NCBI RefSeq assembly: GCF_014905175.1
Contig: NC_057792.1
Location: forward strand, 19,536,963-19,600,962
Source of the DNA: Aphidius gifuensis
Lineage: Eukaryota > Arthropoda > Insecta > Hymenoptera > Braconidae
Direction of reading: 5' to 3'
DNA: 64,000 nt
Below, piece by piece: positions 26,601 to 37,100 of this stretch. Numbering within the stretch: the first letter of the stretch is position 1; the number at the start of each line of letters is the position of its first letter. The notes beneath the pieces were generated by a model, which worked only from the letters and a program-made list of their open reading frames with translations, did not search any database and was not told the origin of the DNA. Position numbers and translations under genes: made by a program.

Positions 26601-29600
26601 ATCATAAAAAAAAAAGACACAATAAAAGAGTTATTGGTTTTTATATATTCGCTGAACTTTTTTTGACAAGTTTATCAAAAGCATTGATCGATTTTGCAGG
26701 GACCTTTCAACACCAACAAAGTAAATCCATTGTAAAACTGCGCAGGCTTGGGGGTTTATTTTATTTATTTCATTTTTTTTTTGTGAATTGAGAAAAATGT
26801 ATGACACATGGAGTATTCAAGATTTTCTTTCTCTCTTTTTATTTTTTTTATCATTTGATAATACTTTATTCTTTTGCCAGCGTATATATTTATATTTATT
26901 TTTTATTTTTTTATATAGCCTTATTTCTTTATACCAAGTTTCTTTTCAAGTCTTGGTGATCGGATTACTGAATAGCATGAAAGTAGCTCTTTTGCTGAAA
27001 TGTGAATGTTTTTTTTTTTTTCATTTCCTTCACCTTCAATTTACAGCTGAATTGGCGAAACCAAGACGATAATTATAAATGTACGCGTAGAGGACAAATA
27101 TACTATTACTTCCAATTGTCTTTAAGTTTATTTTTGTTTTTTTTTTTTATTTTTTTATTTCTCTTTATCGTTTGCCCTTTTTTTTTTTTTTTCTATTTCA
27201 ATCGTTTGGCAAGTCTTGGTTCATTGTCGTCAATTGTGGCTCCGAGTAAACTTGGATGGTCCAAATCATCCTCAAGTTTTTTTTTTTTTTTATCTTTTAT
27301 CTTTTATTTTTACCTCAATTCCAATCTGTTTGAAATCCGATTATTTTAGGGATGAAATTGCCAGAACATTTAGAATGATCTTCAATTCGGCACAAAAATA
27401 CGTTCAAGAAAATATCATAAAAATATATTAAGTGGTATTTTCAAAAGTAAATTGTGAGACAATGTTTCATCTTGACAAGAATCACATTGTACTTTTGATA
27501 AAGTGTTATTCAAAGTGTTCATCGATAGAATTACATTTTATGATGATTCTTACAAGTTGTAAAAATATAGTCAAAAAAAAAAAACAAGTAAAAAGGTTTC
27601 CATGATTTTCATGAAAATAGTACCAGTAAAATTTAATAAAATCTTAAATTGATTTTCTCGAATAACATTAATAACTTTAAGTTTTTAATAGTTTTTTTTT
27701 TAAAGGGTTGTTTTGGAGTGACATTTATGCAAGTAATTATAAAGCATGGAAATTAAACAAATCACGACTTTTCAACGTTTTTAACTAATTACTCATAATT
27801 ATCATAAATAATAATAATTAATTTTGAATATATACATAATGTTACAAATTAAAACATAATTGCAGATTAATTTTTTTTTGCAATTACAAAACTGCAATAT
27901 ATATTTGTAATTCAAAAAAAGGTATTATCATAATTTTATGAGAAAAAAAAAACACGCAGAATTAAATAGACTACAGGGTAAAAAAAATTATCACTCAAAA
28001 CTCATTTTTTCAAGATTTAAAAAAATTAAAAAAGAAAAAGAAAAAAAAAACAGTTTAAAAATTATCACAGTAGATCATGTCCCTATTTAGTCAGCCAAAA
28101 AAATAAAATATTTTTTAATTTAAATAATTTAAAATCATCTTGGTATTATTTAAATAAAAAAATTTTAAAATTAAAAAATACATTTCAGTAGAATAGGTAT
28201 ATATTTAGTCAGACATTTTCATGTGAAATAAAAATATCTTTAAATTAATTTTCAACAGACTGTAACGTCGTATTGATCTTACCAAAAAAATAAAAATAAA
28301 TAATAATTCTATTATTACCTGTTCTCTAATTAAAAAAAAAAAGATCCAAGACAAAAAAAAATTTAATCTCCCAATTGTTAATTCATTTTAATGATAATTA
28401 TTGAATAGTTTAAAAATTGATTTATACTTTGATATGAAAAAAAAATAATTATAAAGCCATACCTGTAATGACAACATTATAATGTTTGACAAGTGAACGT
28501 GTTGGATCAATCTCAACTTGACACTTGTAAAGTCCAGTATCACGTAGTGTTGCATAGGTGATTTGCAATCTCCAGTTGTCAGGATATCTAGAATTACAAT
28601 TGTATGAAACAACAACAAGATTATAATATAACACATAAAGTGTACACAGTAATATACTATATTGTGAATATTGTCCTAACCTATCACAACATGAAATCCC
28701 TTGTACATCTATTTGAGTAACTACACTGCAACCCTCCACCACAAAGTTATGATATACATTTTCTTAAACCCAGCTTGATTTTTCTAAGGGACATGTTAAA
28801 CCCACATATATTTATCACCCTAAGCCCTCATGATTTTCTCATCTATATACATCATTTTCTATTTTTTTTAAATTTTTTTATATTTAAAAAAGAAAAAATA
28901 ACTTATCTTTTCGTTGGGACATATTATTTGATAAAAATTGATTTATATTTCTATTGTGTTGAAATTGCTAGTTTTATCCTTACTATTTTTTTGTTTTTTT
29001 TTTTTCAATATTTATTTATTTATTATTTATTTTTTTATCCATAATAAAACCGTGTATTTTATGTTATTATATTTTTTAAAATTGTCATTTTGATCCTAAC
29101 AATATTGGTAAGGGTTTTTATTTACTTGCTTTGGTATGATGGATAAAAAATGTAACATACTGAAATTTCAAACTGATCCGTTCATCCGCACTGTACTGTA
29201 CATTTCCGACTGTGAGTAGTCGGATTGAGTCTTTGTCATGTTGTAACCAGGTCACCTAAAACAAGAAATAAAAAAAATAAAATAAAATACATACATACTA
29301 AAAATATAAAAAATTATGAACAAAGTATTTAGTGAAACAACAAATATAAAAAAATTGAAAATTAAAAATATTGACAGAAATTCAATGAACAGTAAATGTT
29401 ATAATTAAGTTACTTATAATTTAATTATTTACACTTTGTTTATGTTTTATTTTTGTCAATTTAATACGACAATTTTAACGCACAAGTTTTTTATTTTTAT
29501 TATGTTTTTTTTTTGTTTTTTCAATCATGGAATGTTGTACATTTTAGACAATGTGAGTTGTACTGTTTAATCTATTTTTTGCATCGTTTGCGAATTTACT

Positions 29601-32600
29601 GTTTTTTTAAAATATATATATATTTAAGAATATTTATGGAAGTTGCCGAGTACACGCCAATAAAAACAAACGGGGTTAAAATCCTCCTGACTGCCACGTA
29701 GTTTGGCATGCCAGTGAATTCTATGGGTATAAAAAAAAAAAATATATATCTCGTAAAGTTGGACGAGCGATACGGGATTTATAGAGATGAGAAATCAAGG
29801 AATTCTCATAGCAAAATGGGTATTAAAGATGTATGAGCAAATTCAACTTTACTCTTTATCCTCCTTCCGCCTCTTCTATCAAGTCAATTTTTTTATATTT
29901 TTTTTTTCCTACTTATTTTTCATATTTTCTCACTTTATCTTTCGTTATTTTAACCTCTTTTTTTTATGTATAAATTTATTTTTATAAATTTTTAATTCTA
30001 AAATTGAAGGACCAGATTGCAGTGCCACTTAAAAAATTCAACACTGCAGTCATATATATAAATCATGCATCCAAAAGTTGACTTAACGAATAAACTTTTT
30101 TTTATTTTTTATTTATTCGTTAATTTTTTTTTTTTTTTTCACTGTCAATTTTATAAAAACTATATTTATGGAGCACTGCTGTCGATGAACTATTGGATAA
30201 ATAAAACTTTGATATATATTTTTTTTTATCAATGATTTTATTTTAATGCAAATTTAATAAATATAATTAAAAAAATTTTAAAACTCATTAGAATATATAT
30301 TGAGTTAAAAAATAATATATAAATTCGTCTTATAAATATTTATAAAATATTAATATTTTTTTATGAAACTTGAAAGTTGACATTGTATACGTTAATTAGT
30401 TGATGAAAATAACGAATGGAATTTAAACGTTGTTGCAATTTATTTAAGTTTATACAACTACAGGGAGCCACTCTCACGTACTCATGCAAATTAAGTTAAG
30501 ATATATTGTAAGAATACGAGGACTGTTGTAAAATCAGAGAAGAAAGCATTGAAAATAAAGTGAAAAAGAAATAATAGCCAGTGAGACATCGATATAAATA
30601 TATATATATTCGAGAAATGAAAAGCTCTGACACAGTTGAAAATACTTGTTTTCATTCTCTAGTCTCGCTTCTCACATCCTTCTTCCATCAGTTTCACATT
30701 TCGTATTCTAGAAAATACGAATCTCACGGGAATTTAAAGCATCTGATACGTGCATTTTCTCTTTTGCCCTCTGTGCCCTCCTCTACCCTTTTTTTTTATT
30801 TTATTTTATCTATGAGAAAAAAAAAAAAAAAAAACATAACTATATACTGAACGAGGTTAAAGAAACCCGTCAGTGACTTGGTTTAGACCAAAAGAACAAG
30901 GTTACATTTTACATTTTTTTTTTTTTTTATTATTTTTTGGTACTTTCAACAATAGTAAGCAGTATGTTTTTTGCAATTTTGTACAGAAAAAAAGTAAAAA
31001 ACGTATGTTAAGAAAAAGTATAGAAACATGAGCCAAGTCAAGCAAGAAATAATAAAATTTAATGATTTTTTAAAATAGCTTTAACATCAGCCAACTTGAT
31101 AGAATAAAAATAAAATAAAATTTTAAGTATAATCATTGAAACAGTAATATGTTTATAAAAAAAAAAAAAAAAAAATATAAATAAATAAATTGAGATAACA
31201 AAGAAAATAAAATAAACAAATATTTAAATTAAATTCAAGTACCTTTTTATCACCAAGAAGACCAATTCGACAATCAAGAATAACACTATTTCCAGTTCTT
31301 TCAGTGATAATTCTATGATCAACATTATCAATAAAATACGGTCCAAATTTACCAAATGAACTTGGCATATTTGGTAATTTAAAACCAGCAATAAAACTTT
31401 TTCTTGTTACAGAAATAATAGGAAGACGAGTTTCAACATTATCATTATTATCACTATTATTATTACTATTAAAATCATCATCATCATCATTATTATCATC
31501 AATGTTCATGGCTGTATTGAATGATGGTTTTATTTCATAAAAAATTTTGCTAGGTTTTCCACTGTCAACAAGATTTATTGAAGGTTTAGATTGATCCTTT
31601 CTGGGATAAGACAGCTTGTCCTCATTTATGATATTTTCATGTATTTTTTTTTGGCTTAGAGCAAGTCTACGTGAGGGCCAAGGTTGATTTGAAATAATAA
31701 GAGGTGATTCAATACTATCAACACTTGCCTCTTCATTATTTTCAATTTTTTCTTCGGTCAATTTATTTATCATTGATATATTTGATGACGCCATTAACTT
31801 TTCACTTTTAGCATCAACTGATGTTAAATTTAATGAATATGATTGATTATTCATTTCATCAGATTTATTTTGATGACTTGTTGGTGATGTATCATTTGAC
31901 GTTAATTGAGTATCATCAAAAATAGTTGTATTTGTTGATTCAGTATTTATCAATTTGTCAGGATTGGATATTGTTGAGTTTGTAGGAATTTCTGTAGCTT
32001 GAAATTCATTGTTATTTATACTTCGATGTTGTCTTACTTTTGTATCAGCATTATTGTCAGATAATATACGTGCTTCTTGTGATATTTCTGCAAATTGTTT
32101 CAAAGTATTATCAAATGTTTTAGATAATTTTATCCTCTTTGTTTTTAATTCTTCACATATTTTAAATTTATTAAATTCAGTAGTTGTTTTTGTTTTATCA
32201 ATTGATATTTGTTTTCTTTTTTTGTCATATATTTTAAGATTAATATTCAATTTTTCCTTGCAACGTATGGCACTTGATATTGTTGAGGCAAGCAAAATTT
32301 TATTTTCTCTTATTTCGTTAGTTATTTTTATAATCATCGTTGTTTCTTTAGTTTTTTTTTCCATTTCTGTAACAATTAAATAAAAAGAAATTAAAAAGAG
32401 ATACATGTAAACAGTCTAAGCCTTATTTTTTTCTTCTTATTTTTATATTTATGAAAAAATGTTTGTTGGATATATTTTTGATCGTAAAACAACGATAGAT
32501 ATGGAAACAATAAAAATAAAAGAAAAAAAAAAAAAAACTTAAAGTATTTGCTATTGATCTTGCCAAGGTTTTTTTTTCGTAGTAAAGAAAAATATATAGT

Positions 32601-34095
32601 ATTTGGTTTTTATTGGAAGGAGAGCAAAAATTGGCCGAGAACGAGAAAACGTTGTGCTTCGATTGAGTCCAGCAATAAAATCGAAAGATTGGATCGTTTC
32701 GTAAAAAAATTATAGGGATGAAAAAAAAAAAACTATATATACTTTTAGTTGATGATCACAGATTAATCTCCACAATTTTTCGATATTTTCATCATTATCT
32801 AGTCGTAAAACAAATACATGAGTCATAAATGTATATTTTTTTATTTTTATTTTCAAATCTTGGTAAATTTTCAAAGATTGACAGTTCAATTTTCTATCAA
32901 ATCATATGCAACGTATTTTTTTTTTCTGTTATATATAAATATTCTTTTACCTGTACCAATCACTAAAAAGATGTTATAAAATTGTTAGGTGTATGTCAAA
33001 AAGAAAACGGAACATTTGACTTGTAAAAAAATATCAAAAAATATCTACTCTACTGTATATTTGAATATTTCTTGAATCCTAAAACGTCTGCAATGTAAAA
33101 TTTTTATATTTTTTCGTGTTTTTACGACGTATCGCCAATTCCATTTGTCACATTTTCCATTGATTTTATTTTTTTTCTACTCTCTGTATGTATATTATAT
33201 TATTCTTCTTCAAAAGGAAAAAAAAAATGAATAGAATAACAAAATAAATAAAAAAACATTCAAATCTCATTCAACACTTTTTATTTATTTATCTGTATAT
33301 ATATAGGTATGTGTAGACGATCGTGGTACAGGATGTCGCTCAAGGCGCAATAATACACACACATATATGTAGTTTAACTATTCCTATTTTACAAAGTTGA
33401 ATTTATCTTTCAGACTGTCACTTGAAAGCTTCGCTCTTTCACCCTAAAACGTCACTAGATGCTACATCACCCACGAATCTACACACAAGAAACTCGGTAA
33501 ATTCATGTACATTCAAGATCGTATTTTGATATAGTGATACAAGTCAAAACTTTGAATATAATATAATATTTTACTATATTTTAAAATTTATATATATTTT
33601 TTCTTTTGATGCTTGTATTTCAATGTGTCATGTTTAATATTTAAATTAAACAAAAATTCACTCTTTTTGTTTCAAAGGTTTTTTAAAATTAATAATAATA
33701 ATCTAATTTAAAGAATTTCGATGATTTTTTTCCGGATATTAGAGAGTTTTGAAATTTATACAGTAGATTTTTGAAATACTGATCTATTTTCTGTATTTTT
33801 TTGGTAATTGTTTGGAAGCTTGTTATTTTTATATTAATTTTTAAAGTTGACAACTTTTAACATGGCCTCTTATGGAGAATTCATTTATTTGAGGAATTAT
33901 TAAAAAAAAAATAGACACCTCTTGAGCGCGAAAAAAAAAAAAAAACAAAAAGAAAATATTGCTTCTCACTTCCACAAATATTTACTTTTTAATGTAAGTC
34001 TTATTTTTTAATTTATGAATTTTTAACTTACCCGGGGCAACGATTGTAAGTGTAATGCCGATAATGGCTATCACCCATGTATTCAACTGCTGCAT
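17663..34095 (-). CDS. dpr18: Dpr-family two-Ig-domain cell-surface protein, Dpr18-like (7 exons)
   Basis: Dpr proteins are neuronal surface immunoglobulin proteins; many bind DIP partners to specify synaptic connections. Exons in reading order: 34095-34032, 32366-31243, 29255-29161, 28587-28463, 21730-21562, 21193-21039, 17763-17663. All junctions are GT-AG and in phase; 1833 nt gives 610 aa plus stop. Seen: signal peptide (1-21, MQQLNTWVIAIIGITLTIVA); Lys/Glu-rich segment (about 23-125); Ser/Thr/Asn-rich stretch with at least seven N-x-S/T sites; acidic Asp/Asn tract (308-334); Ig1 (about 363-469) with Cys387, Trp399, LLTVGN (about 409-414), FQYPDNWRLQI (427-437) and DTGLYKC ending at Cys450; Ig2 (about 471-577) with Cys499, Trp514, AGNYSC ending at Cys561; GELPAAV (578-584); hydrophobic tail (594-609) like a GPI signal. 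LLTVGN, FQYP-NWRL and GELPAAV are, from memory, closest to fly Dpr18, another long member. Family is near certain; paralogue is probable. No break is seen. Confidence 0.93.
17764..21038 (-). other. dpr intron 6 (before the last exon)
   Basis: 3.3-kb intron separating the Ig2 exon from the short exon for the C-terminal tail. It holds two (GT)n microsatellites (18011-18028 and 18585-18599) and T-rich stretches. Open frames at 17883-18149, 18679-18867 and 19130-19345 show no family features and no paired splice sites. Confidence 0.8.
18011..18028. repeat. (GT)9 microsatellite
   Basis: Nine uninterrupted GT units within dpr intron 6. A second TG run lies at 18585-18599. Confidence 0.9.
21731..28462 (-). 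other. dpr intron 4, between the Ig1 and Ig2 exons
   Basis: At 6.7 kb this is the largest intron inside the confirmed coding span, and it falls exactly between the two Ig domains (the split codon is Ala470). I see no extra Ig-like exon that would give an alternative linker or a third domain. The longest ORFs (22252-22594, 24183-24431, 26788-27349) are poly-Phe/Leu frames from T-runs. A more complex patch at about 26040-26220 contains CGATGCTTGCACGA followed by CGATGCACGA and a minus-strand GTAAGC, but has no convincing acceptor. Confidence 0.75.
29256..31242 (-). other. dpr intron 2, within Ig1
   Basis: 2.0-kb intron between the exon ending ...LLGDKK and the exon starting VTWLQHD. It holds AT-rich sequence with T-runs; the frames at 29513-29701, 29787-29987 and 30581-30850 have no protein-family features. 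Confidence 0.8.
31438..31508 (-). repeat. GAT/AAT trinucleotide tract coding Asp/Asn
   Basis: Within the big dpr exon, an imperfect (ATC/ATT)n run on the plus strand reads as GAT and AAT codons on the minus strand. It gives the acidic tract at residues 308-334, with five consecutive Asp and many Asn. It stays in frame, so length changes in units of three would be tolerated. Confidence 0.85.
32367..34031 (-). other. dpr intron 1 after the signal-peptide exon
   Basis: 1.7-kb intron with a perfect GTAAGT donor (34031-34026) and a TTGTTACAG acceptor ending at 32367. No coding features are seen inside it. Confidence 0.85.
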
Positions 34096-34177
34096 CTCAG
34101 AAATTTAAATTATGTTATCTCAGCCCTCAGGTATAACCACCATGTCTATTTGTTTTTGTTTATTCATCTTTTATTAC
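34096..34177 (-). promoter_or_regulatory. Probable dpr 5' leader with a 15-codon uORF
   Basis: Upstream of the dpr start codon the minus strand carries a uORF starting at 34167 (MNKQKQIDMVVIPEG, stop at 34122-34120), which ends 24 bases before the main ATG. A second in-frame ATG lies at 34143. Further upstream CTATGTTACAG ends at 34178 and would serve as an acceptor, making 34177 the start of this exon. If so, the uORF lies wholly within the spliced leader and could lower translation of the main ORF. The acceptor and the uORF are seen; their use is inferred. Confidence 0.4.
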
Positions 34178-37100
34178 CTGTAACATAGATAAATATTTAA
34201 TAATTAATATTGACTCAGTGATTGTTAATGTATAAATTAATTAATTTATTTTAGTTGTACATGATTTTGCAACAACTTTATTTACTTGGTGAAAAGTCAT
34301 TTAAATCTTGATTAAGATATATACTATTCTAAAAGTGATGTATATATTTCATACTCTCGATAAACTTCGATGTTTACACATACATTTTCGCGGCTATATA
34401 TTAATTAACACATAAAGATTCCCGTGTATATTGCATAATTGAAAATAACACTGTGTAAATATATTTGTTCACATACAGGAGAATAAAGTTTATAACAACT
34501 TTTCCATGTGTTATTTCTATTAGCTGTTATTCGCTCTCTTATATTCTCAATACAAATATTAATTTATTTTTTTTTCCATTTTTAATTTAAAGAAAATAAA
34601 AGTTTTTTTTGTCAAATGTTATATGTAAAATATTATTTCACTTGGCATATCTTTGAAAATTGAAATTTTTATTATTTTTATTTTATATGTATATATACAC
34701 TTTTATAGAAAAGTTTTTTGATTGCTTTTTTTGGTTTTTTAACTTCTTTTGTTAATTTTAAAAGTAACATTTCAAATTTTATCATGAGATTTGGTTTGTA
34801 AAACTTTTAAAATTGCGACGAATAAAATTTAAAAAGAAAAATAATAATAGTTAGACTAGATAAATAAAAAAAGTAATGTAGTCCCTTGATGATTTTTCTA
34901 GTTATTGAATTAAAGTTGAAATACTTTGAATTCTTTGAACATATTACAATAAAAAGTAAAAAAAAAAAAAAAAATACAAAGTTCATTGAGTGTAACGTCA
35001 ATAGTTTTTCAAAAAATTTCCAGAACAAAATTTTCAAAGTTAAATATGTTTTATAGGTTTTTTTTTTTTCAAAAGTTTTACCTGCAAATTGAAAATTCGT
35101 TGTGTAAAATGGCTTTTGTTATTAATAAATAAAAAAATAAAATTTTACAAATTATGATAATGTAAATTTTTATTATTGAATTGTATTAATAACTATTGAA
35201 ATGTATATGTAATAAAAATAAATATTTGACAAATTAATAAATTTATAAAATGTGTTTTTTGTTGTGACAAAAATAAATATGTACATGTGGTAAATTACAT
35301 TTTATCCGATTGTCAAATGTCATGTTTAAAAACCATTCAAAAATCTCACGATTAAGCTTCATGAAAAATAAATATTCAAAAAAAAAAAAAATTAAAAAAA
35401 TTAAAAAAAGGTTATTCACTGTTTAATATCATTTGTTTTATGTCAGCAACACATTGTGCGGCCACATTTAAAAAGCTGTCGAGTATCGTTCGAACGACAG
35501 GGAGGACGTGTCAAAATCGAAAAATCAGTCGTCATGTCTCTCTGCTATTCACTCTCATATTGAGGCTACTCCCAATGAATCTGACGCTGCATTTTTTTTT
35601 TTATTTTTTGTTCAACTATTTTATTCTCTTTATTTCATTTGATTTTTGTATTTATTTTTGCATCACGTAGTTTCAGTGTGTGTGTGCTAAGCTCTGATGG
35701 ATCAAAAAAAAAAAATTAGATAGCGGATAAAAAAATATTGCTGAAAATTTATTGGACACGGTGGTGAAATCGTCATTTGATGAATTTTTTAATAGTGAAA
35801 ATAGAGTATGATTAAAACATTAGAATTTTTTAAATTCCAATCAGCCAATTACATGTTTTTTTTTTATTTTCTTTTGTTAAATATTTTAATGTTTATTATT
35901 CAATCAATATTTCAGTATTTATTCAAGAGAAAACAATTTTTTTTCCCATCAAATAATCATTTTTTTTTTTGTTTATAAACATTTATATATGAATTTTTTT
36001 CTCTATTTTCATAAAGCTCCAGAGAGATGGATCATCTCAACAAGCAATCAGCGAATAGAAATTTTTTTTTTATCATTCAAATAAGCAAGCTCTGTTGTCC
36101 TTTGAGAATATCATTGGAAATTCATTCCTCGAGAATGACACTTTCGAAAGGATTAAGTTATCACTTGACTTGTTTTTATTATAAACTTGTATTTTTTTCC
36201 TTTTGTTGGCCTACTTTTTTTTCTTTATTTATTTATGTTTTATTATTATAACTTTTTAAATATTATTTTTATAAAATTTTTCTTTTTTATTATCAAAATG
36301 TTATTTTATTTCTTGTTGACTTTTCAAAGTTGAGCGTGTCAGTCTGAAGAATTGAAAAAGTTTTCCGAAGGGATCTCAAAAACTATTATTCACGTCGGCC
36401 ATATGTTGGCATGCCTATTTTTTTTTTTTTTTCTAGTAAGCTAGCCGCTGTGCTTTTACCATTGAGACTAGTCGTGCAAAAAAAAATTATATAAATAAAA
36501 GTAATCACATTGCAAAATGAAAATGAAGAGAAAAAAAAAAAAAAGACGATTGCATTGTAGAAATAGAAAAAAGACAATTGGAATAAATAAATTATATAAT
36601 AAAACAGAATATTTGAATATACAAATTTTCGAAAGAATTGAAAAGCTAAAATTCAATCGAATAGTATTCACCTCAATTTTTCAGTAAAAAAACAAAAATT
36701 CTTTATATATTTTTTTCAAATAAAAAACTTTTAATTTATAAATCGAAATCTGTCGAAATTTTTAAATCTAATTTTCAAAATAATAGTAATAAAATAAATA
36801 ATTTTCATTGTATTTTTATTCAAAGAAAAATGGTTTATCATTTTTCTGTAAATTAAATTAACCACAATGAATATGAGCTATGCCTGAAGGAAATATATAA
36901 TTTTATTTCTCCTACGATATCAAGTAATTTTGTGAATAATTTTAAACGTCATAATAAATTTTAAACTCGCAAAATGTGTGCTACTTTGTGATGAACATAC
37001 ATACATATTTATAGAGCCAATACACACATGGTTAATATACAAATAGAAACTAGATATTCATGAATAACAAATAGCTGAAGATAACTTAATATAATGACAT

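Noticed and set aside
28588..28742. The frame open upstream of the dpr YPDNWRL exon, with cysteines, suggesting an alternative Ig exon
   Set aside because: No acceptor defines it and it would break the conserved FQ-YPDNWRL junction; it is intron 3.
32009..32383. 124-codon plus-strand ORF
   Set aside because: Antisense shadow of the large dpr exon.
32365..32406. The dpr exon-2 frame runs upstream to an ATG giving MYLFLISFYLIVT, which looks like a signal peptide
   Set aside because: Those bases are the polypyrimidine tract and acceptor of intron 1; such tracts read as hydrophobic residues. The separate exon at 34095-34032 supplies a proper signal peptide with a perfect donor and matching phase.
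35440..35670. 76-codon ORF starting MSATHCAATFKK
   Set aside because: The first 45 codons are of mixed composition, but the rest is poly-Phe from T-runs; no motif or exon boundary supports it.
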